From Candidatus Adiutrix sp. (GTDB lineage: Bacteria; Desulfobacterota; Desulfarculia; Adiutricales; Adiutricaceae), in the NCBI GenBank assembly GCA_031286085.1, contig JAITUX010000075.1:1-5870 (forward strand): a stretch of 5,870 nucleotides of DNA, read 5' to 3'. Shown piece after piece: positions 1 through 5,870 of this stretch. Every line of letters begins with the position of its first letter. Positions within the stretch are counted from its first letter, which is position 1. Position numbers and translations under genes: made by a program. Under the pieces are notes generated by a model. The model was not told where the DNA came from. It made no database searches and saw only the letters and a list, made by a program, of their open reading frames with translations.

Positions 1-1383
1 CTACTGCCGGATGCCAAGAAAAATTTCAGCGACCTCAGCCCGGAAGAGGCCCGCGACTACGCGGCCGAGGACGCCGACCTGACCTTCCGCCTGGCCGGCC
101 TTTTGAGAGCCCGCCTGAAGGATAATCCGGCCCTGGCCGCCCTTTATGAAGAGATGGAACTGCCCTTGGAAGCTCTCCTGGCCAACATGGAGGGCGCGGG
201 AATTCTCCTTGACGTCCCGGCCTTGGAGAGATTGTCGCGGGAACTGGGCGGACAGCTCACGGTAATGGAGAAAAAAATTTTCAACCTGGCCGGCCGCCCC
301 TTCAACATCGCCTCGCCCAAACAGTTGGCCGAAGTGCTCTTCAAGGAACAAGGCCTGACCCCCTTGAAGAAGACGGCCAAGAAAACCGGGTTTTCCACCG
401 ACGACGAAGTGCTGGCGGAACTGGCCCTCACCCACCCCCTGCCCAGGGCCATCCGCGAATGGCGCTCGCTGGACAAACTGAAAAGCACTTATACCGACAA
501 ACTGCCCCGCACCGTGAATCCGGCCACCGGGCGGGTTCACACCTCCTACAATCAGACCCAGACCGCCACCGGGCGCCTGTCGTCTTCGGAACCCAATCTT
601 CAAAACATTCCCGCGCGGGGAGAAGAAGGCCGCCGTCTGCGCGAAGCCTTCATCGCCCCCCCGGGCTTCCAACTAGTTTCCGCCGACTATTCACAGATAG
701 AGTTACGGATCCTGGCGCATTTTTCCGGGGATGAGGCCTTGATCGGGGCTTTCAGACGGGATGAGGACATCCACGCCCAGACCGCGGCCGAAATTTTCGG
801 CCTGCCGGCCGAGGCCATCACGGCCGACCTGCGGCGGGAAGCCAAGACCATCAATTTCGGGGTGGTTTACGGGCAGGGAGCCTTCGCCCTGGGCAAGCAA
901 TTGGGCCGGCCCCAGACCCAGGCCCGGGATTTCATCGAACGCTATTTCCAGCGCTTCCCCGGGGTTCGGCGCTACATGGAGGAAACCAAGGCCGCGGCCC
1001 GGGCCGCCGGCCAGGTCAGCACCTGGTTTGGGCGCTTAAGGCGCCTGCCCGGCTTAAACGGCGGCTATCAGGCCCGTCAGGAGGCCGAGCGCATGGCCAT
1101 AAACACGCCCATTCAAGGCACGGCGGCCGACCTCATAAAAATGGCCATGCTGACCGTGGCCCGGCGCCTTCAGGCTGAACACCCCCGGGCCAGGCTGCTC
1201 CTCCAGGTCCATGACGAACTGGTGGTGGAGGCCCCCGAAGCCGAAGTCCCGGACATCAGCGCGCTTTTAGCGGCTGAAATGGCCGGCGTGGCCGCCGCCC
1301 CGCCCCTGACCGGAGCCCGGGCCCTCACCGTGCCGCTCAAGGTCGAGGTCGGCGCCGGTCCGAATTGGGCCGAGGCTCACTAA
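1..1383 (+). CDS. polA: DNA polymerase I, C-terminal 460 residues (5' end outside window)
   Basis: Family A DNA polymerase that fills gaps during repair and replaces RNA primers on the lagging strand. The reading frame is open from base 1, so the gene enters from the left; the 5' nuclease domain and most of the 3'-5' exonuclease domain lie outside. Seen here: exonuclease motif III YAAED (bases 58-72, the Tyr-x3-Asp pair), suggesting proofreading is retained; the thumb with LKSTYTDKLP; TATGRLSS and NLQNIPAR; motif A DYSQIELR (685-708, catalytic Asp at fragment residue 229); motif B RREAKTINFGVVYG (832-873), keeping the Arg, Lys, Phe and Tyr of the O-helix; and motif C VHDE (1207-1218) with the second catalytic Asp. 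The C-terminus GPNWAEAH matches the usual family end, so the 3' end is complete. The Phe in motif B is the normal residue associated with discrimination against dideoxynucleotides. No frameshift or missing key residue was seen. The product is cytoplasmic. The stop TAA overlaps the stop of the convergent ftsK gene. Confidence 0.97.
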   Translation, partial: LLPDAKKNFSDLSPEEARDYAAEDADLTFRLAGLLRARLKDNPALAALYEEMELPLEALLANMEGAGILLDVPALERLSRELGGQLTVMEKKIFNLAGRPFNIASPKQLAEVLFKEQGLTPLKKTAKKTGFSTDDEVLAELALTHPLPRAIREWRSLDKLKSTYTDKLPRTVNPATGRVHTSYNQTQTATGRLSSSEPNLQNIPARGEEGRRLREAFIAPPGFQLVSADYSQIELRILAHFSGDEALIGAFRRDEDIHAQTAAEIFGLPAEAITADLRREAKTINFGVVYGQGAFALGKQLGRPQTQARDFIERYFQRFPGVRRYMEETKAAARAAGQVSTWFGRLRRLPGLNGGYQARQEAERMAINTPIQGTAADLIKMAMLTVARRLQAEHPRARLLLQVHDELVVEAPEAEVPDISALLAAEMAGVAAAPPLTGARALTVPLKVEVGAGPNWAEAH

Positions 1384-3485
1384 AAAATATCCCGGGGCCG
1401 GGTGCCGTCCTGAGGGCCGATGAGGCCTTCCCGTTCCATGCGTTCAATAAGTCGGGCGGCCCGGTTGTAGCCCACGCGCAGGTGGCGCTGGATATGGGAA
1501 ATGGTGGCCCGGCTGGTCCGGCGGACCAGTTCCACGGCCTGGCCATAGAGTGGATCGTTGTCTTCCGCCCCGCCGTCCGTTTCCCCGGCCTCGGCCTCGG
1601 GGACGGTCAGTTCATCCAGGTAGTCGGGCGGGCCCCAGGCCCTAAGGAAATCAGTGACCCTTTGAATCTCGCCATCGGAGACGAAGGGCCCGTGTAGGCG
1701 CTGCAGATCGCTCTGGTTGGGGGCCAGGAATAGCATGTCCCCGCGCCCCAAAAGCTTTTCCGCCCCCTTCCTATCCAAGATGGTGCGGGAATCGACCTGG
1801 GACAGCACCTTCAGGGCGATGCGGGTCGGCAGGTTGCTCTTGATGGTGCCGGTGATGATATCCGTGGTGGGGCGCTGGGTGGCCAGGATGAGGTGGATGC
1901 CGGCGGCCCGGGCCTTCTGGGCCAGGCGGGTGACATGGATTTCCACTTCCTTGGAGGCGACCATCATCAGGTCGGCCAGCTCGTCTATGATTATGACCAG
2001 GTAAGGCAGTTCCCGGCGGGCTTCGTCCTCTTCCCCCCGGCGCCTTTTTTTCCGTTCGGCCCGCACCTTCTCATTGTAGCCGTCGATGTGCCGGGCTTCA
2101 AATTCAGCCAGGAGCCGGTAGCGGTTTTCCATTTCCGCCACGGCCCATTTCAGCCCCAGGGTGGCTTGGGCCGGTTCGGTCAGGACCGGATATATGAGGT
2201 GGGGGATATCCCGGTAGAGGGCGAATTCCACCACCTTGGGGTCGATCATCAACAGGCGGACCTTGTCCGGCGGGGCCTTGTAAAGTATGGACATGATGAT
2301 GGCGGCCAAGGCCACGGACTTGCCCGTGCCGGTGGCCCCGGCTATGAGCAGATGGGGCATGGCGGCCAGGTCGGCCACCACCGGTTCGCCCAGAATGTCC
2401 ACCCCCAGGCTCAAAGTCAGAAAGGAAGTTGACCGGCGGAAGGCCGGGCTCTCCACCACTTGGCGGAAGGACACGGACAGGCGGGTCAGATTGGGTATCT
2501 CGATGCCTATGGCGCCCTTGCCCGGCAAATGGCCGGCCACCCGGATGGACTTGGCTTTCATGGCCATGGCCAGGTCTTCGGCCAGCCCGGCCACCCGGGC
2601 GATCTTGATGCCCGGGGCCGGCTCGTATTCATACATGGTTATGACCGGGCCGCCGGAAACTTCCGACACCCGGCCTTCCACGCCATAATTCCTGAGCTTG
2701 TCCTCCAGCAGGTGGGCGTTGCTCTCCAGTTCTTCCTGGGTCAGGCCGGAGGCGTGGCCGCCTCTGCGGGCGGCCGGGCCGGGATCCAAAAGGTCCAGGC
2801 CGGGAAGTTTATAATCGCCCTCGGGCGCCCGGGCCGTTTCCGCCGGTTCAGGCGCCGGCTTGTTCCGGCCGGTTATGACCGGCGCGGCCGGAAGCGGCGC
2901 CTTTTCGGCCGGGCCGTCGGCGGGAGCCGGCGCGGCGCTTTCCCCTTCATGCGGCGGTTCCGGGGCTCCGGCGGTGGCCGCCCAGAATTTGGCCAGAAGA
3001 GCCAAGAGCCCGCGCCCCAGGGGCGGCAGGGCCAAAATAAGGCCGGCCAGGGCGGCTAGGGGCAGAAGCAGCCAAGCCCCAAGGCCTATCCGAAAAGCCC
3101 CCCGAGCTAGGAAGGCCCCGAAGTGTCCCCCCCCGCCGGAAAAGGGCATATGGGCGGCCAGGGCCAGAACGGAGAAAAAAAAGAGCACTCCGCCGGCTGT
3201 TTTCAAAAAAAAGGCGGCGGTGAGAGGGCGCTTTCTCCAGGTAAGGAAAGCCGCCGCGGCCAAAACCGGCCCCGGCCACCAGCCGAAGGGGCCGAAAGCC
3301 TCCTTAAGCCAGCTGCCGGCTACGCCCCGGAGGCCGGGAACACCGGCGGCGGCATATAGAACCGTGGCCAGGAAAGCCAAAACCAGAAAGACGGCCGGCG
3401 GGAGGCGGCGGCGAGAGGCGGCTTCCGGCTTCCGTCCGGCCGGGCCGGAGGCGGTCTTCCTCTCAGGTTTCAGGGCCATCGGCAT
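1380..3485 (-). CDS. ftsK: FtsK/SpoIIIE family DNA translocase, 701 aa
   Basis: Septum-anchored, ATP-driven double-stranded DNA pump that clears and sorts chromosome termini at division; in the family it also activates XerCD at dif. Domains: a basic N-terminus; four likely membrane helices (about residues 28-49, 65-83, 90-112, 131-153; bases 3404-3027); a short Pro/Ala/Glu linker (about 172-225); alpha and beta motor domains (about 230-625) with Walker A GATGTGKS (383-390, bases 2316-2339), the following MIDPKVVEF, Walker B LVIIIDE (496-502) and ATQRPTTDIITG; then a gamma winged-helix DNA-reading domain (about 641-701) containing VGYNRAARLIERME. The length fits the compact SpoIIIE-like form (B. 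subtilis SpoIIIE is about 790 aa) rather than long-linker E. coli FtsK (about 1330 aa). The start is uncertain: ATG at 3485 has a GGAA only 4 nt upstream, while the ATG two codons later (3479) sits 10 nt from it and may be the real start. The gene overlaps the upstream TPR gene by 23 bp, implying co-transcription and translational coupling. It ends in tandem stops TAG-TGA. Confidence 0.96.
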   Translation of the reverse strand: MPMALKPERKTASGPAGRKPEAASRRRLPPAVFLVLAFLATVLYAAAGVPGLRGVAGSWLKEAFGPFGWWPGPVLAAAAFLTWRKRPLTAAFFLKTAGGVLFFFSVLALAAHMPFSGGGGHFGAFLARGAFRIGLGAWLLLPLAALAGLILALPPLGRGLLALLAKFWAATAGAPEPPHEGESAAPAPADGPAEKAPLPAAPVITGRNKPAPEPAETARAPEGDYKLPGLDLLDPGPAARRGGHASGLTQEELESNAHLLEDKLRNYGVEGRVSEVSGGPVITMYEYEPAPGIKIARVAGLAEDLAMAMKAKSIRVAGHLPGKGAIGIEIPNLTRLSVSFRQVVESPAFRRSTSFLTLSLGVDILGEPVVADLAAMPHLLIAGATGTGKSVALAAIIMSILYKAPPDKVRLLMIDPKVVEFALYRDIPHLIYPVLTEPAQATLGLKWAVAEMENRYRLLAEFEARHIDGYNEKVRAERKKRRRGEEDEARRELPYLVIIIDELADLMMVASKEVEIHVTRLAQKARAAGIHLILATQRPTTDIITGTIKSNLPTRIALKVLSQVDSRTILDRKGAEKLLGRGDMLFLAPNQSDLQRLHGPFVSDGEIQRVTDFLRAWGPPDYLDELTVPEAEAGETDGGAEDNDPLYGQAVELVRRTSRATISHIQRHLRVGYNRAARLIERMEREGLIGPQDGTRPRDIF
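1382..1402 (-). terminator. Weak candidate intrinsic terminator at the very end of ftsK
   Basis: On the minus strand CCCGGCCCCGGG (1391-1402) can fold into a stem of four G-C pairs with a four-base loop, followed by ATATTTTTT (1382-1390) running into the ftsK stop codon. The U-tract is good, but the stem is short and all the bases are within coding sequence, so it may be chance. With the two genes overlapping at their stops, any terminator must lie inside coding sequence of one of them. In the polA direction no U-tract follows the hairpin. Confidence 0.25.
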
Positions 3486-5850
3486 CCGGTTCCAGTTTTT
3501 CCAGGGCCGGTTTATAGGCCGGGTCCTGGGCCAGGGCGGCGGCGAAATGGCTTTGGGCCTCGTCGGGACGGCCGGTCTCCTCGGCCACCCGGCCTAGCTG
3601 GAAATGCACTTCCGGGGCCTGGCTGCCGTATTCCACGGCCATTTTCAAGTGATGTTCGGCCCCGGTGAAATCGCCCAAGGTGAACAGCAGCCGGCCAATA
3701 CGTTGCCGGTAGAGGCTGTTGGTCGGCTCCAGTTCCACGCTGCGCTGAAAAAGGCTGCGGGCCACGGGCAAGTCGCCCGAAAGGTCCGCGAAGAGAGTGC
3801 CCAGGGCCGAAAGGGCGTAGGCGTCGTCAGGGGCGGCCTTGACGGCCTTTTTAAAGGCGGCCATGGCCCCCTGGTGATCGTGGGCCAAAAGCAGGGCTTC
3901 ACCCAGAAGGCGAAAAACCGCCGGCCTGTTTCCCCCCACTTCACCGGCTTTTTTAAGGGCCGGCAAGGCTTTGTCCAGATGGCCCAGTTCCAGGGCGACG
4001 CGCCCCAAATGGAAGAGGGTTTCAAAATTGTCCGGGGCCAGTTCAGCGGCCCGGGCCAGGGATTCCTCGGCTTCGGGCAGACGTCCGGCCAGAAGGTAGG
4101 TATAGCCGAGATTATAATGGGCCATCATGTTTTCGGGGTCCAAGCCGACGATTCTATGGAAGGTGGCCAAGGCTTCACGCGCCCGGCCCAGGCGGCCCTG
4201 GCAGACGCCGAGGCTGTTCAAAAGGTTGAGATGCTCGGGGGCCAGGGCCAATCCGCGCTCGTATTCCCGCAGGGCGCCGCTTAAGTCGCCGCCCTCGAAG
4301 AGCCGATCGCCGCTTATGTTCAGAGCCAGGGGGCCGAAGACGGAAACCTGGCCCGGGCCGGAGAAGGCGGCTTCATCCAGGGCTTTGCGGGCGTCCGCTA
4401 TAAGGTCGCGGCCGGCGCGAAGGCCGCCGGAACTGAAAAGCAGGCCGAAGGAAACCGGCTCGGAAGCCCGCAATTCGGCGGCCAGGTCGTGGGCCGTCCT
4501 GACCAGGTCGGCCTGGGTCAGGCCCGGCCAAGCCAGGGCCAGGGTATCGGCCTTCCAGCGGCTCTTAAGGCCGGCTTTCGGCCAGGCGGAAAGTATTTTT
4601 TCAAAAACCAGGGCCGCCTGGCGGCCGGCTTCTTCCCGGCCCAACATGGCGGCGTTCTTTTCAAAACCATCGAGACGGGCCAGAACCAAGGCCAAGGGCC
4701 GGGAGGAGGCCGCTCCCAGGGCCTCCAGAAAATCATCGACTCCGGCCAGTTCGGCCGGATAATACCGGGACTCTCCGGCGGCCTCGTCCTGGCGGGAAAA
4801 AGTCAGGGTATCGCCGGCCGCGACCCGCCGGCCGACCTTGGCCCCGGTAAAGCGGCCCAAGGCGTAGCCCTCGGCGATCTCGGTCAGGGTCACTTCCCCT
4901 TTGAAATCGGCCTCGGCGCCGGCCGCGCCGGGGGCGTTGACCAGGAAGACCTGGCCCAGGGCCGTGCCGGCTTCCCGGCCGAGGCCCACCACCACCCGGT
5001 CCAGGGGCAGCACTTGAATTATTCGCCCATGCCGCGCCAGAAGATCGGCGAAGGCGACCGCCCCGCCCCGGTTTTGACGGGCCTGGAAAAGAGCGGCCGA
5101 GGCCCGGTTCAAAAGCAGCCGGCCCTGGCGGCGGAAGTTGGGGCTGGCGGCCTCGGCCCCCAAATCCCCGGGGTAGGCGGCCCAAGCCACGGACGGGCGC
5201 GCTTCCGGCGCGGCCGCCCGCGGCCAAGCCAAGGCCTCGTCCAAGGCCAGCCGCAGTTCCTCGGGCCGCCCTTCAATCAAAAAGGCCAGCCGGCGCGGGC
5301 CAAGGCGGGCGGGGCAACGCGGGGCCAGACGCTCGGCCAGGCGGGCGGCCCAGGCGGACAGGGCCGCCCCCGGCTCCGAAACCCGTCCCAATTCGGCCAG
5401 CACCAGGGCCAAAATCGGTTCTGTCTCGTGCCCCAGGCTAAGGCTACGGGCCGCGGCCCGGGGGCGGCCCTTGAGGATTTTGGGCAGCCGGCTCAGAAAA
5501 TATCCCCGGCTGAAAAACCCGGTCTCCCGGTCGGTGGCTAAAGCCTTGCGCAACCATAATGTTTCCAGGGCCTGTTCCGCGGCCCCCGGCAGAAGACGGG
5601 CCAGTTCCGGCGCCAAAGGCTGCCCGGCGGCGGGGAAGACCACCAGGCGGCCCAAATCCCGGCCCTTGTATTTCAAAGGGCAGACCAGGCCGCCGTCCTG
5701 GGGGCCCTCGCCCGCTTCGGGCCACTCGTCCAGAGGCGCCACCCGGCAGTCGTGGGGCTGGACCAGGGCTTCCAGGTCAAGGCGGAGCTTGCGGCCGAAA
5801 CGCTTCAAATCGGCCGGAACCAGGCGGGGGCCGCCTCTTTTACCGGTCAT
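3463..5850 (-). CDS. Large TPR protein with two degenerate GGDEF-like domains, 795 aa
   Basis: No gene name recognised. It has no signal peptide or membrane helix, so it is probably cytoplasmic. Layout: residues 1-100, possibly GAF-like (weak); 105-270, first GGDEF-like domain with the family entry motif in the form DRETGFFSRGYF (107-118), but GPRRL (184-188) where GGDEF should be, and a terminal NRASAALFQARQNRGG resembling the usual AD-ALY-AK-GRN; 272-352, a beta-rich module with spaced glycines ending in AAGDTLTF; 366-508, a second GGDEF-like domain with LALVLARLDGFEKN and KADTL (433-437) at the signature site; 509-781, eight TPRs. Neither domain keeps the GGDEF residues or an RxxD inhibitory site, so cyclase activity is not expected; ligand or partner binding is more likely (inference). 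The start is well fixed: an in-frame TGA lies immediately upstream of the ATG, and GAAGG lies 10 nt upstream. The TGA stop falls inside ftsK, suggesting a shared operon. It may scaffold a division or signalling complex, but this is unproven. Confidence 0.93.
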   Translation of the reverse strand: MTGKRGGPRLVPADLKRFGRKLRLDLEALVQPHDCRVAPLDEWPEAGEGPQDGGLVCPLKYKGRDLGRLVVFPAAGQPLAPELARLLPGAAEQALETLWLRKALATDRETGFFSRGYFLSRLPKILKGRPRAAARSLSLGHETEPILALVLAELGRVSEPGAALSAWAARLAERLAPRCPARLGPRRLAFLIEGRPEELRLALDEALAWPRAAAPEARPSVAWAAYPGDLGAEAASPNFRRQGRLLLNRASAALFQARQNRGGAVAFADLLARHGRIIQVLPLDRVVVGLGREAGTALGQVFLVNAPGAAGAEADFKGEVTLTEIAEGYALGRFTGAKVGRRVAAGDTLTFSRQDEAAGESRYYPAELAGVDDFLEALGAASSRPLALVLARLDGFEKNAAMLGREEAGRQAALVFEKILSAWPKAGLKSRWKADTLALAWPGLTQADLVRTAHDLAAELRASEPVSFGLLFSSGGLRAGRDLIADARKALDEAAFSGPGQVSVFGPLALNISGDRLFEGGDLSGALREYERGLALAPEHLNLLNSLGVCQGRLGRAREALATFHRIVGLDPENMMAHYNLGYTYLLAGRLPEAEESLARAAELAPDNFETLFHLGRVALELGHLDKALPALKKAGEVGGNRPAVFRLLGEALLLAHDHQGAMAAFKKAVKAAPDDAYALSALGTLFADLSGDLPVARSLFQRSVELEPTNSLYRQRIGRLLFTLGDFTGAEHHLKMAVEYGSQAPEVHFQLGRVAEETGRPDEAQSHFAAALAQDPAYKPALEKLEPDADGPET
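3508..4326 (-). repeat. Array of eight tandem TPR units in the TPR protein
   Basis: Protein-level repeat covering residues 509-781 with a 34-residue period: units at 509-542, 543-576, 577-610, 611-644, 645-678, 679-713, 714-747 and 748-781. Most units show the TPR pattern: LG near positions 5-6, Gly near 13, Ala near 18, and a hydrophobic/aromatic residue before the closing loop; Pro near the end is kept in six units (for example LAPEH, LDPEN, LAPDN, AAPDD, LEPTN, QDPAY). Unit 6 has one extra residue before its Gly (ADLSGDLP), making it 35 long; units 4 and 7 lack the terminal Pro. Eight contiguous units should form a right-handed superhelix for binding a protein or peptide partner (known of the family). 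The DNA is not a near-identical repeat, so the array is old rather than a recent expansion. Confidence 0.9.
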
Positions 5851-5860
5851 TCAGACGCAA

Positions 5861-5865
5861 CCTTC
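5861..5865 (-). promoter_or_regulatory. Probable ribosome binding site of the TPR protein gene
   Basis: On the minus strand GAAGG lies 10 nt before the ATG at 5850. An in-frame TGA (5851-5853) abuts the ATG, so translation cannot begin further upstream in this frame. That TGA, or another TGA slightly further upstream (5864-5866), could also be the end of a preceding gene in the same operon; only 20 bases are visible beyond the start, so this cannot be settled and no promoter can be called. Confidence 0.5.
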
Positions 5866-5870
5866 AGGCT

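Noticed and set aside
103..105. Possible polA start at the TTG at 103
   Set aside because: The frame is open back to base 1 and the upstream residues contain exonuclease motif III (YAAED) of PolA, so the gene clearly begins before the window.
871..878. GGGCAGGG, matching the E. coli FtsK-orienting sequence (KOPS, GGGNAGGG)
   Set aside because: It encodes conserved PolA residues Tyr-Gly-Gln-Gly, and the same word occurs on the opposite strand at 437-444, so there is no consistent polarity. The motif read by this organism's FtsK gamma domain is unknown.
5041..5538. Active diguanylate cyclase in the TPR protein
   Set aside because: The catalytic signature is replaced by GPRRL in this domain and by KADTL in the second one, and no RxxD inhibitory site is seen, so c-di-GMP synthesis is not supported.
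4489..5541. Long + strand open frame (350 codons) opposite the TPR gene, and similar ones at 2860-3597, 1893-2432 and 3604-4284
   Set aside because: Their translations are low-complexity, rich in Gly, Gln, Arg and Pro, with no recognisable domain, while the opposite strand encodes clear conserved proteins. Long antisense frames are expected in GC-rich coding DNA.
1..5870. Defence island, phage, transposon or CRISPR content
   Set aside because: All bases are accounted for by two core genes and one TPR protein gene; there are no terminal repeats, transposase, integrase, direct-repeat array or shift in base composition.

Overview
The window is a fully coding, GC-rich stretch of a bacterial chromosome holding three genes: the 3' part of DNA polymerase I (polA, + strand), and two minus-strand genes, an FtsK/SpoIIIE-type DNA translocase and a large TPR protein. 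There is no intergenic stretch above a few bases, and no tRNA, rRNA, CRISPR array, insertion sequence or phage gene. The organism looks like a GC-rich Gram-negative-type bacterium. Protein style (PolA close to the proteobacterial form, a compact four-helix FtsK, a signalling-type TPR protein) would suit Desulfobacterota/deltaproteobacteria, but this lineage guess is inference only.

Layout. Positions 1-1383 (+) encode the last 460 residues of PolA, from the end of the 3'-5' exonuclease domain to the natural C-terminus, with all polymerase motifs intact. FtsK (1380-3485, -) converges on it, and the two stop codons overlap by 4 bp. Upstream of ftsK, and overlapping its start by 23 bp, lies a 795-residue protein (3463-5850, -). 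It reads as a GAF-like N-terminus, a GGDEF-like domain lacking the GGDEF signature, a short beta-rich module, a second signature-less GGDEF-like domain, and eight consecutive TPRs.

How the genes relate. The TPR gene and ftsK form a tightly coupled two-gene minus-strand unit, possibly longer because the window ends only 20 bp upstream of the TPR gene start. FtsK pumps chromosomal DNA at the division septum. The TPR protein has no predicted catalytic activity and looks like a soluble scaffold; a role near division or chromosome segregation is suggested only by the overlap with ftsK. PolA is a separate, oppositely oriented replication/repair gene.

The main point of interest is the twin degenerate-GGDEF/TPR architecture. 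Secondary points are a cluster of three 8-base homopolymers in the FtsK membrane segment and the stop-on-stop convergence of polA and ftsK. I found no convincing sign of a new defence or mobile system.
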